A stretch of DNA of 64,000 nucleotides from assembly GCF_025766255.1 (NCBI RefSeq), contig NW_026516760.1:62001-126000 (forward strand), read 5' to 3'. The notes below the pieces were generated by a model that ran no database searches, was not told the DNA's origin, and worked only from the letters and a program-made list of their open reading frames with translations. This DNA comes from Zychaea mexicana. Lineage: Eukaryota; Mucoromycota; Mucoromycetes; Mucorales; Lichtheimiaceae. Each line of letters starts with the position of its first letter. The stretch's first letter is position 1. A program made the translations under genes and the position numbers. This document shows, piece by piece, positions 1 through 11,057 of the stretch.

Positions 1-1904
1 CAAGTGACAGCACTGCCGACCGCGATTTGTTTGACACATACCATATCTACCGCACTCGCATATTCGAGGTACTGAAAGACATGCCGTTCCTATCATACAG
101 CGTCGATGCCTAGACAAGTGAGTGGAGGGCTTCTTTTCTTGGTATCACGGCCCACTGGATCGACAATGATTGAGACACGCTTCACATTATAATAAAATTA
201 TGATTATTTTAGAAATTAAAGACAAATAAGAAATCTTAAAATTATTATAATTTAATATAATAATATAATATTTATCAAGAAGACAACACCATGTTTATGT
301 ATAAAAAACAACATTTCATTTATGTTTTCATTTTTTAAATTAAATTTAATTGTATATTTATATTTATTTTATAGAAATAGAGACGATTCTCATTGGAACC
401 AGCAATCAATCGTCCTTGGTCTGGAGCTTCTCACCGGTCCACATACAGGAGCCAACATGGCAGACGCATTCCTCAAGGTGCTGGGTGACTGGAGCCGTGC
501 AACAAAACCATTCTTCTTGACGGCAGATAATGCTTCCAATATGAACACAATGGCGCAAAACTTGGAATTCTAGGTCGGCGCAGATATTTTTGACGCCACG
601 CAGAACCGTATACCCTGCATAACCCATGTTTTGAATTTGGCAGTGCAGGCGATTCTCCACGACGGGTTGCATAGCGAGGCGTATAATGATGAGCAAGAAG
701 CTTTAACTGGTAGCGACGATATAGCAGTGTTCAGTACAGGTACGAAAAACGCACAAGCTAACAGTACACACACCATGTTAATTATCATCGTCGTTTCTCT
801 CTTACCTAGGCAAAACACTGCGTAAGCTTCGTAAAGGCATTGTCAGTATCCGCGCGACACCACAAAAAAACAATCAATATCTCGAGACATTCAGGTCCTT
901 ACACCAGGCAAACCAAGGCGCCAGTGGAGAAGATGGAGGTGAAGATGTTGCTGGGTCTTCAGAGGAGCTTGAGCTGATCTTGGACGTGCGTACCTGCTGG
1001 AACTCCACCTTTGACATGCTGCAAAGGGCCTTGAAAGTGAAGCGTAACTACAATCGAGCATGCCACAATATAGCAGGTCTACAGAACTACCAGCTGACAG
1101 ACACTGAATGGGTTTGCCTGGAATGTATCTGTGAGTTGCTCCATGAATTCGCCAAGTTGACGCCGTTGCTATCAGGTTCCTCATATGCCACTATGAACCT
1201 CGTAATCCTCAGCTACAATCGATTGCTAGACAAACTTGAGCATTACCAAGAACAATGGAAAGAAGTAAGTAAATGTTTAATCAGCATAAATGTAGAAACA
1301 CTCCCGTATAGAAGCAGTGAAGTTCTAAAACTTTCCTTTGCAATTGTAGACGTGGCCGGAACTTGCAGCAGCTGCAAAATGCGGGTGGAATAAGTTGCAA
1401 GGATATTACTGCAAAGCAGAAGGACATGCGTACGCTATTGCGACGGCCATGGACCCGCGCCTAAAGTACGAATGGTGGGAAAGCGAGAACTGGGGTCTAT
1501 TTCGGACGGACGCAATCGAGCTGGTCGAAAAGGCGTGGGAGTCCTATAAGCCAAGCAGAAGCCAAGTCATGACTCCTACAAACCCCGATGCACTGATCAA
1601 GAAGGCGACCATCAACAAAGACCAGCTTGAGAAGTACATCCAGGCGGATACAGTGACTGATCCAAAGGGTGGGGCTGACAACGGCGTAGTGTTGGAATAT
1701 TGGCGATCGGAAATGAACGACTGGCCCGAGTTGAAAAGAATGGCACGAAGATACTTAGCAATTCCAGCCTCGTCGACAGGATCAGAGCGCACGTTTTCTC
1801 GTGCAAAGCAGTATTTTCCTAGCTCGCGGAACAGACTTGCTTCGAAGAAGCTAAAGGCAAGTGTGTTGATTGACTCGTGGAGCAGATTTTTTGGTGAGGA
1901 GTAG
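1..1904 (+). pseudogene. hAT family transposase pseudogene (BED/hAT RNase H-like with C-terminal dimerisation domain)
   Basis: The conserved hAT blocks appear in order: a D-x-(stop)-T-S...FLGITAHW block at about 100-165, the GPHTGANMAD block at about 436-465, IPCITHVLNLAVQ at about 610-650, KLRKGI at about 825, LDVRTCWNST at about 980-1010, AMDPRLKYEWW at about 1450, and the dimerisation motif ASSTGSERTFSRA at about 1765-1806. Introns at roughly 738-810 and 1265-1350 (tttgcaattgtag acceptor) restore frame. Frame-consistent stops lie at 111-113 (TAG, where the family has the Trp of D-x-W-T-S), 171-173 (TGA) and 571-573 (TAG). An AT-rich stretch of about 200 bp (180-375) without a clear splice donor separates two conserved blocks. 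The N-terminal zinc-finger part is outside the window. Confidence 0.88.
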
Positions 1905-2284
1905 GCTGCAACAAAATTTGTCCCTTTTGGTTTTCTGAAGACTGCTTTTTTCTCTTTTCCCCTTTTCCCTTTTACCTACATCCCTTCTTTCCGTCATCCT
2001 CTTCCCACCTTTTTTTTACTTCTTATACACTATTCGTTCCGGTGCTCTGGTTGTTACATATAGAAAATAAATAATTTTCCAGATACATTTTATACTTTGA
2101 AATGCTTTTTCAAATCTTGCTGCCTGTCTTTATTGCTTTCTCACCATTACGATACGCTCTATAGCGACTACGATAAACTTCACGATAACTCAATCCTGGT
2201 CATAAGAAAACGTGCTTTTTTTATGTCGTCATTTCCCATTTATATATACGTCGTTTAATAAGCCTTGTGCTGACGTGCTGATTC

Positions 2285-2442
2285 GAAATTGATCCGGATT
2301 CAATCTGCATTCTCACGAAACGGATTGGAACTGCAGTTTTATAATCCGGATCAGATCCGGATTTCAAAAATCGATCCGTTTAAAAACGAAACGGATCCGA
2401 GTTCGCTGCAACCCGTTTCGAATCCGTGAATGAAGACCCCTA
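2285..2442. repeat. hAT right subterminal repeats and terminal inverted repeat candidate
   Basis: Short CGGAT/ATCCG motifs recur in both orientations, for example around 2293, 2320, 2345, 2355, 2375 and 2392, followed by GAATCCGTGAATGAAGACCCCTA at the end. hAT transposases bind such short subterminal motifs, so the cluster fits a transposase-binding end. The partner end is not in the window. Confidence 0.6.
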
Positions 2443-4100
2443 ATATCTTTAAAGAAAATAGAACTTTTTTTGTTTTAATAAAATAATCAATATTTAGTGA
2501 ATCTATAAAATTTTGAATATCTTATCATCAGTTTAATTATTTTCCATTATTAGAAATATTTAGAAAAACAAAGTAAAGGGTTTATTTTTATTCTAAAAAT
2601 ATAGATGTAAAAACAATAATCCTTAATATTAAATAATTTATTTTAAAATTATCACCTGCTCCAAATACAAAAAATTAAACTTTAATTAATATTCAAATAA
2701 TATAATAAATATGCACCCGTTTATTATTTTATTATTCTATCTTAAAAAAATATTTACAACCAATAGTTTCAGTACTACCTATAAAATCTTTATTACCAAT
2801 AAATTTATGAGAAAATAATAAATAGGGGTATATCACCATGGTCTTGTACACAATGCATTATGGCATAAACTATAGTATCAGAGATCGTCGTCGTTGGTGC
2901 AGATCTGATGAGAGCAAAGCGATCAGTCAGTGCAGAAAGCCAGCAATGCGACGGAGAGTAACAAGCGACATAGGAGAGGTAATTCACCAAGAAGTAAGGA
3001 TGTAAAAATAGATGACCATGCAGTACACCTATGCCAAAGCAAAGTGTACGAAAAAAAACGACAAGGACAAAGTGGTGAAGCTCGGTAACGGTAGGAGAAG
3101 GAGGATCTGGTTTACAGCCCTTCTATTTGATAATAGCCTTTAACAAACAGAGCTGCATCAGTGTTGGCTGCCTCATTCTGAATATCGACTCCTTTGTTCC
3201 CGAATCACAGCATTGTTCATGACAAAATCAATATCACTTTGACGACGATCTCTAATGGCAACCATGTTGCTCGAAGCAAATGTCTTTATTGTGCAATTAG
3301 GAACGAGAATTACGAGTCTCGCTCGCATATATGAAGAAGGCATACAACAATATAAAACACCGCACAAATAAGTTCAGCGAACGAGAAGCATTTTTTATTT
3401 GATACATGATACTACTAATCAACATACGATACGATAAACACCAAAGAGTATAGACTATCATAATTTGGACGACAACGACACAGCCACTACTCCTAATGAG
3501 AGCAATTTGATGCACCCTTGGTAGCATTAACAAAATCCAAAAAGTAAGCTATTTTACATTGACACGTACGCTCACTGACCTGAACACGTCTATTCTGTCT
3601 GCTATGATAGACTTTTGTGGGGATAAACTAATAGACGGATCGCAGACACGCCCGATATTGAATATTTCCAAGATGAAGAAGATGAAAAAGGTGGAGTTTG
3701 GATGCCATGATGATGGATGTTATCTTCCGAGTGAAAGGAGTTCTTTTCGCCTTAAACAGTGTGTTCCTTGAAGCAGTGCCACCTTCGTGTGTTGTTCATG
3801 CTTTTTGACAGGTGATAATTTGGTAAACCCAGGTATTTGGATCGAAAGGAAGTGTCGACTAATTACGAGAATAGAAGATTGTGAATACAACGGCTGGTTC
3901 TGATTATTCTCATTGTGATCGATGTTTGAGGGATTATTGATATTGATATGGTAGTGATTATGTATTGTCTATATCAGCTCACCAGTGTGCGTTGTTTTCT
4001 CTAATCGCATTATAATAATTAATAAGACGGTGAGAAGTGGGATGAGTTTTTCTGTATCGATTTTAAAAAGTCGTGTTGTTTACTACACACAGCTATCGTT

Positions 4101-4150
4101 TCTGTGTTATGTATATCTACTAAGAGAAACCTTGTTACATGCTGCATCAT
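4101..4150. repeat. Dispersed repeat, copy A
   Basis: This 50-bp segment, beginning TCTGTGTTATG and ending ACATGCTGCATCAT, matches 7727-7776 in the same orientation at 45 of 50 positions. Similarity fades outside this core. It is probably the remains of a dispersed element or of a segmental duplication. Confidence 0.7.
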
Positions 4151-4885
4151 GATAGTGCTATAATGCATATCTATATCTATTTTCATGGCATTCCACGGAC
4201 GATAGTATGCATGCATAGTTAATGTCTTGCTGCTGGTTGATGAGTTGTGCTTTTAGCGAGAGACTACTACTGTACCGTGCTACGAGTCATCACTAGATAA
4301 AAGGAAACGGATAAAATCCGTCATATTCAGAAACCACACTGGTAATACATAATGCTATACAGTATGCAGACTGCGTGTGAACAATGATAACGTTATCTTG
4401 CTGCAATTTCATAATGATGCACCCAATAGGTTCTCCTACTAAATGTTCATACGCGCGAACATTTTCTGCGCCATCTAACAACAGCAACTTTAATACAAGT
4501 TGGGTTGAAAGAAAAGTATTGTGTACATGTGTCGTTTAGCCATTTTAACGTCCAGTTTGACAGAAACAACAGCCTGCACAACTTTGACAACAATGTCAGT
4601 ACCGTATGGATCGGGTGCTAGTGAACTCACTGTAATGGTGCGTGTTGTACGCCGGAACGAAAGAAGAAAAAAGACTAAACTGCTGGCATTTATTACTATA
4701 AAAAGCTACATAGAAAAGCGTGCGTGTGGTGTGGCAGCGAAAAATTAGGTATATACGTGCCTGGATTCAAAATGTGCATTATCACCAATTTCGTGCCCTA
4801 GGTTTATTTACTGAGAACTCTGTGGTAGAGCTAACAATCCGTCCTGCTACATTACATATAATATTACAACTACGTCTATAGTGTT

Positions 4886-4904
4886 AGCAGCAGCAGCAGC
4901 AGCA
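4886..4904. repeat. (AGC)n microsatellite
   Basis: Six tandem AGC units lie in non-coding DNA. Confidence 0.8.
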
Positions 4905-6210
4905 ACGGATGGTATCACGGTATCATATGCTACTATCCACACATTTATATGACCAAACGATTCCCCAACATCATAATCCACTGTTGGGAAAACTCCATTG
5001 AAATCCAGGAATTATGATTATTTCTGCTAAGCGACGATCCCTATTGGAGGGACAGATAGTCATTTCGGCGCTCATTATCAGTAGTCGCCCACGGTATGCA
5101 ATGCCGTTGAAAGCGATCCATAGACTACGTCCTTCTTGACCTATTGGTAAAGGTGACATGAGCTTCGTGAACATTTCCGTACACTGACCGGATCAGTGGC
5201 TCAAACCAAAAACGTAGCCTTAGAGCGTTCATTATACGGGAAATCCTACATGGTTTAAAGCAAACGCATGTAGTCCAAGAGCAAACACACATTACTATCC
5301 TTACCAACTTTAATTGATATGCCATCTTGCCACCAATCAATGCACCAGTCGTGAATAGGATTACTGCTGTAAGAAGTCTTGTAGTGAAGAAGCTACTCGT
5401 CCCCAACACACTTTTCTGTGGCATCTAAAGACAAGGCATAGTAAAAATAAGCGGATCGTAATTTATACCAAAAGGGACTATATATTAAGCTAAATGGGAC
5501 GTAATGCACAGTAAACGGTGCTCTTAACGTGCAGAAAAAGCAACCGCAAAAGAGCAGGACTTTTCTCTCGGGGTTTATTATGACATCATTGATTCGGCAA
5601 CGGCAAGAAGTGTGCAAAGAGCCGGTCAGAGACACAAGCCCACATGATGTGAATTTTGCTGTGAAAACAGGCAACAGTAGGGGTAAACTCGCTGCGTCTC
5701 TCTTTTCTTTTTTATTATCACATAACGAAGGCTCCGATCACGTACGCAAATAATCAAGGAAGCAAAGGTAGTCTAGGAATGAGGAATTCAGGAAGAGCGC
5801 AACACAGATCTTTCTTTTTTGGATAGTGACAAAGTTACGCGTGTGCCAAACCTTGAACGTTCCAACAGCTTTCCCCTGAAACGAAAACTATGCGCATTGT
5901 GACGCAGCGATTTGGCCATTGACTTCGCACTCGAAATGCACAAAGGGATGGCGAGTGAACAAGGTGATCAATGGAGCAACAATATGCGCAAAAGTGTCAA
6001 ACGTTGGAGGAAGTCATCGTTTGTAGTGTTATTCTTCTGATCGTCCCAAAGGAACTTAAACGCTGCTTTAAAAGAACGTAGAGCCGCACAAAAACAAACG
6101 AACCGATTTACTTTATCGGCAGCAATGGAAAACAATGAAGGATGAGTCGAATTCACTAGCGGCAGCGGATACTTATCTATGAGCGGGCCAACTTATCTGC
6201 AGCAGCATAT

Positions 6211-6300
6211 ACTTGGGATGGAGGATAGAACTTTAGTAGTAGCATCAACGGGATGGAGGATGGAAATTTAGCAGCACATACTTGGGATGGAGGATGGAGG
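6211..6300. repeat. Imperfect GGGATGGAGGAT repeats
   Basis: The motif ACTTGGGATGGAGGAT occurs at 6211-6226 and 6280-6295, with a partial copy (GGGATGGAGGATGG) near 6250. No coding frame runs through the block. Confidence 0.65.
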
Positions 6301-6919
6301 GAGGAGGTTACACGGCGTGGTTCAGAGAACTGTTGGCGGATAGCGAAGCTGGTAAAGCAACAGTTGACGAGCACGGTTAAGCATAGAAGATACGGGCCTT
6401 TATTATATACTGCAGCGATGGGGGCATCTTTTTCCGCACACACACAACATTACGTACCACACACACAGTCAAAAGAAATTATTAAAGTACTGTGGATTTG
6501 TCTGTGAAGTACGCTATATACACACGCTGTTTGCCTTGTTGGCTGAAGGACTGTAAACTGGCTGCTGGGTGGATGGTGTTTTAAATGTTCACTGATGGTG
6601 AATTGTCTACCTTGTCAGTCACGTCTATTTCCGTCATCTTAATGCTCGCAGAAATGCGCTTCTACACGCTCCTTCGCATTCGTGTCTTTGTATTTGCTTG
6701 ACACGGTGCCGTGCACGGCCCACTCACAAACAAGCGGCGACAGCATCGGAGGGTACAGCTCCGCATGGTGAGAGACACTTACCACTACCGCCGCAGCACA
6801 TTTGTTTACTTGACCACCAAGCACACCCCCTTTCCTTTCCTTTCCTTTCCTTTTTTGGTGCTGAATCTTTTGTTATATCATAGTAGGCAACCCACAAGTT
6901 GAACAAGCGAGAAGAAATG

Positions 6920-7200
6920 TCTATATAAAGCGAGCAGTTTCGCTTTCTTTTTCTTCTTCTTAACTTTAGTTCGTTTTGGTACGGCTTTGGCTATAGTGCA
7001 GATTCACCGCTCTGTGCAATGACCAGTCCAAATGACTGTGCTGGCGATTGTTAAGACTCTTCAATGATTCGCTAGATTCAGTGGTCTGCCCTGAGGAGAC
7101 TCTTGCAATGTACCAGTGGGAATGTGGACATGTACTCGGGCAAGTGATCGTGCACCTTCGGGTGCATGTGATGCCAACGGTATGTGGTGGGTTTTAAACG
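6920..7200 (+). other. Possible short transcription unit: TATA box, pyrimidine initiator, UUCG hairpin
   Basis: CTATATAAAG at about 6920-6929 is followed by a pyrimidine-rich stretch (6940-6962). About 220 bp downstream lies a perfect 6-bp stem with a TTCG tetraloop (stem 7151-7156 with 7161-7166). No ORF longer than 29 codons lies between them. The layout fits a small noncoding RNA gene or a decayed promoter. I cannot match it to U1-U6, U3, SRP, RNase P or tRNA signatures. Confidence 0.2.
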
Positions 7201-7726
7201 AACAGATTATTATTTACAGTATTAAGCACAAATAAGAAAATGATAAACAAAATAAACAAATCTTATTTGCTCACGCGCACGACAAGTTCAAAGATCTTCT
7301 TTTCTCACGAACAAAAAACTAGCCAACCATACTTGTTCTTCACATGTATTATACATCACCCACACATCCCACCGAGGAAGTAACAAGGCGTTCATTATCT
7401 TTGCGTTAGGCTGTGGGTCTGTTACATTAGCCTTTTGACGTGCCCTGCTACTTTTACTACAAAAATCCTTTTGCTGGAGACCCGTTCGCACTATTTACCA
7501 TACATGAGTGCGTGCGGAATTAATAGCTTTGATAAACACACCCACTTGTTTGTGCTTTAGGCCTGAATAACGATCATTGCTTGCTATAAGAATGTTGATG
7601 GCTGCACGACGCTAAAGGTGGCTATTGTTTTTCAGAGCCATCATCTCTTTCCTGTCTGTGCCATTTAATGCCAAAACCTCGATCCAGTCGTCATGACAAT
7701 GCTCGGTATGCAGCACAGCTTGCGTC

Positions 7727-7776
7727 TCTGTGTTATGTGTATCTGATAAGAGAAGCCTAGTTACATGCTGCATCAT
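7727..7776. repeat. Dispersed repeat, copy B
   Basis: Direct-orientation partner of 4101-4150, 90% identical over 50 bp. Confidence 0.7.
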
Positions 7777-9070
7777 AATTTTATTACACTGCATTAACTT
7801 TCGATCAGCCATAATGGTATGCTAGTTGACTATGTTGCTACGTATTATTTACATAATCCAACACAAAATAAACGAATCACCTTGCAACAACTTGATTTTT
7901 AGACCTCTGGCATGCTTGCTGTGAACTTGATATTGCGTCTCTTTTGCTCGATTGTGACACGCGCATAGGCATCCACAAGAAAAGTAAGTGTATAATCGCG
8001 CTTTTTGCCACATCGCTTTAACCCTTGTTACAATGCGAGATTAGCAAAGCAAAGAAAAATATTCTTGCTTGGAGCTGTAGGACATAGTACACAATGTGGT
8101 CAGCCATATCAAGGGTTAAATTTATATCCATAAGCACAAGGTCTCGCTACAACCATGCCAACAGTTTCCCATCTGATGAGCTGAAGACCATCAAACTGGT
8201 TCGCTTACTCGCTGTAAGATTTCACCGTTCGTCGCATATGGAGCTTCTAGGATGTAATTAACAATTCCGTTTCTTTGAGGTGAAGAGGTATGCTATTCCT
8301 TCAAAAGAGAACCGTAAGTCCCGGATTTAAAGAGTGATGCACCAGAACCTGCATGCTTGCCATTTGGTCCAATCTATATCAAAACAGAAATGTTCTTGCG
8401 ACAGTCATTATTGGAAACATATCTTTATTTGAATGGCAGAACCCAGCCTTGGATCTGTGCTTTGATGCATTTGCTTTGAATTGTACACTTCCAAAAACAA
8501 ACAACGACTTAGTAGTGTACAAAATAGAACAAGCATACATCGCCACGAAATGCTATTAAAGGCATTATCTTACATATTAATAGCTTAATATTTTCTTAGG
8601 GTACACTTGAAACATTTTTGGTGCTCTATCTTCTCGAATACTGTATAGACTTAATAAAAAAAACCCCCATGAGAAGATGCTTCTTTTGCCTGTTGGTGTT
8701 TAAGGAACAAAAAGTATTGCCAGGAATTTTTCCTGGATTCGGCTTTGTCGATTTGGAAGCAAGCAAAGCATGTATAATCGATCGTTAAGCTAACAGACCT
8801 AAGCTTCTAAATGAGTCAAGTTCCCTTTTTTATGGATATCAAAACGCATTCGACAACGTTCTCACTTGATAAGAATACATAAGCTAAGCTTTGCTTGGCA
8901 GCAAGTCGTCTTGACAAAAATATTAAAAGGTAATTCAGCATTTCCTTTACGTAATACCAGTAGCATGAATAATAAATAATGTATAAGCAAAAAATCAATG
9001 GTTAGAAGGAGAAATGTTTTATAAAAGAAAATTTCACTCTTTGCTTCTCTGGCTCCACAGTCAGTGGCTT

Positions 9071-10033
9071 CTACTTTTTATTTTGGTGTGGTCCATCTAC
9101 TATTTCTACAGGCTCTGCCGTCGTAGAACCATTGGTGGCAGTAAAAGAAATGGGCGTTTTAAACATGCGCCCTTGTTGTCCTTGTCCTCGTCCTGTGGAA
9201 AATTGCTCGGCAGCTTCGGGCACAGCGTAAGTAGCAAAGTCCAAAAATACTAAAACGTATTGCTCAAACATATTCTTGACTTTTAGGTGCCAATCATGGG
9301 CACATCATGCTTCCTAACACATGTGAATCTTCATCGTATCGTCCTTTTCAATCATACTCTAAAGAACTGAGGATTTCGTCGCGCATGATTTCCTTGTCAC
9401 CAAAGATAATCGATCAACGTCGGTGTCAGCTTTCACAGACGCAAGATGGGCAGGGTCTCCAGATTACATTGGAATAACCCAATATTTGACATAAGCTTTG
9501 CGCGCTGTTGGCCAAACAAGTCATATTTTAAAGACAATGATGCCGTCTCGGGCGTATTTAAGGGCAATACCATCAGCATACCCGCATGTGAGCCAATGTC
9601 GTCGTTGCTGTGCAGCGCGTCCAGATCGTCGACACTATCAGGACAGTAGGCACGCAACATGATGTCTAGGCAAATTGATCCACCCATCGAGTCTGCACTC
9701 AGAATGACTTACCATGCGGGAACGTGGAGACCTTGTGTCAGTGGTTTTGTAAGCTTTTGAGTACACTCAAGCACACGAACTCAAAAAGGGGTCTGATCCC
9801 TGTATACCAAGTTGAAGCTGTGCGTCATCATTGTTAATAGAGAGCAGTCTAAAACCAGTGGTTTATCGGCCGGTCTTCGCTTGCAAGCTCAGGAACATCA
9901 AAGATCATCAAATCCCCCAGATCTCAAAACTTTGCCGACGGGATACGGAGCTGCAGAGTCGCACGTATTGACAACGCCCCTTTTGTCAAAAGAAACTGTC
10001 TGTGCTATCCAAGAGCGATGGCATAAACAGTAA
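9071..10033 (-). pseudogene. Unrecognised, broken coding-like segment downstream of DHFR
   Basis: Minus-strand translation gives protein-like stretches in shifting frames: about 10030-9880 (containing TVSFDKRGVVNTCDSAAPYP), an open 84-codon block at 9687-9433 (SVDDLDALHSNDDIGSHAGM and FGQQRAKLMSNIGLFQ), and a third block at 9271-9071 (VLVFLDFATYAVPEAAEQF). Stops and frame changes separate them and no convincing introns rejoin them. The composition looks like former coding sequence. I do not recognise the family, and chance open frames remain possible. Confidence 0.3.
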
Positions 10034-10091
10034 GGTATCGATCATAGCAGCTCCTGATATAAGTACTACACTTTCTTTATTATTTGATTTT

Positions 10092-10774
10092 TTACATGTA
10101 CTTTTTACGAACATACATTGTAAATTCATATTGTAAATCTTTGTGTGTTTGCACACCCTTTGGTACAGGCTGATCCACATACGCCTCCAGTTCCTCATGA
10201 GTAGCCAACCGAAACTCCTCGTCACTTATTTCTGGAAAGAACGTATCGCAATCGACCTTGGAACGTACACGCGTTAAAACAATATGCGTACATTTGGCAT
10301 GCTTGATAGCGATCTTGTAGATTTGTGCACCGCCAATCACGAAAACGCGTCCGGCGCTTTGTTTTTCGGCTTCAACAAACGCGTCTTCCATATTACTCAC
10401 TAATACGGTGGATCGATCTTCTGCGTCTGTTAGTTGCCTAACAGAAAATGATATTCTTTTTCAGCCGCTTTCGCTTCACAATTACTTTCCCCCCCCTCCC
10501 CCAGAAAATTCTTCAATAATTACATGTCATAGCTCGGATTGCGTGAAACGATAATGTTGAATCGATCGGACAAAGGCCGGAATTTAGGTGGAATCGACTC
10601 CCAAGTGACTCGACCCATAATGACGGCATTCTTTTTTGCGGATAAGCCTTCAGGAACATGGGTTGTAACGTGTTTGAAAAAGGCCATGTCGCGTGGGATT
10701 CGCCATGGGAGTCCACTTAATAGGCCAATGCCGAGTTCTTCTGTGGCTGCTACAACGAGTGCAAAGTTGGTCAT
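10092..10774 (-). CDS. DFR1: Dihydrofolate reductase
   Basis: It reduces dihydrofolate to tetrahydrofolate with NADPH, supplying one-carbon units for thymidylate and purine synthesis. Two exons, 10774-10524 and 10437-10092, join in phase across an 86-bp GT-AG intron (donor GTAATT) to give 198 residues, the usual size for fungal DHFR. Family signatures are clear: N-terminal FALVVAATEELGIG, the LPWRIPRDMAFFK active-site segment with substrate-binding acid Asp, the VIMGRVTWESIP cofactor loop, and FVIGGAQIY near residue 115. The ATG at 10774 directly precedes the first beta strand. An in-frame upstream TTG at 10786 is not a plausible eukaryotic start. It lies downstream of the crotonase-like gene on the same strand, 283 bp away. 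Confidence 0.95.
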
Positions 10775-11057
10775 TTCCGGGTACAAACGTGTAAAAAAAA
10801 TATAGGTGGCAAAGTGAGTGGAGCTGAGAATGTATTGTTCTATGGATATTCAAAGGATAAATTATGCTAGCTTATAACATGCTTGATTACACCGTTTCTG
10901 TTAAGATAAATATCCTTTTTTTTTTTTCAAAAGTTTGTAAATCTATATAAAAGCTATCATAGTGTTCGAAATAGCCTATATTGGGGGGGATTATATGTGT
11001 GTGTTGTTAAATGTACAGTGGTGTTTTTTTTTGTTGTTGTTGCTATGCTACTAAATT

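Larger units (their letters stand above)
1..2442 (+). mobile_element. hAT-superfamily DNA transposon, 5' truncated by the window edge, decayed
   Basis: The segment holds most of a hAT transposase reading frame ending at 1904, about 380 bp of 3' noncoding DNA, and then a terminal region (about 2285-2442) dense in CGGAT/ATCCG motifs. Read inward from 2442 on the minus strand, the end begins TAGGGGTCTTCATTCACGG, which fits the TAGGG/CAGGG terminal class of hAT elements. The 8-bp target duplication would be 2443-2450, but the left end is outside the window, so neither TIR pairing nor TSD can be confirmed. In-frame stops show that this copy cannot make an intact transposase. Confidence 0.75.
2443..9060. 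other. Gene-poor, AT-rich DNA; no gene supported
   Basis: All open frames here are short (under about 100 codons), unrelated to any family I recognise, and often lack an ATG start. The first part (2443-2830) is very AT-rich. A minus-strand stretch at about 4971-5450 reads like scraps of a hydrophobic protein (for example RLLTAVILFTTGALIGGKMA before a GTAAGG donor), but it cannot be assembled. Repeats within the block are listed separately. Confidence 0.6.
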
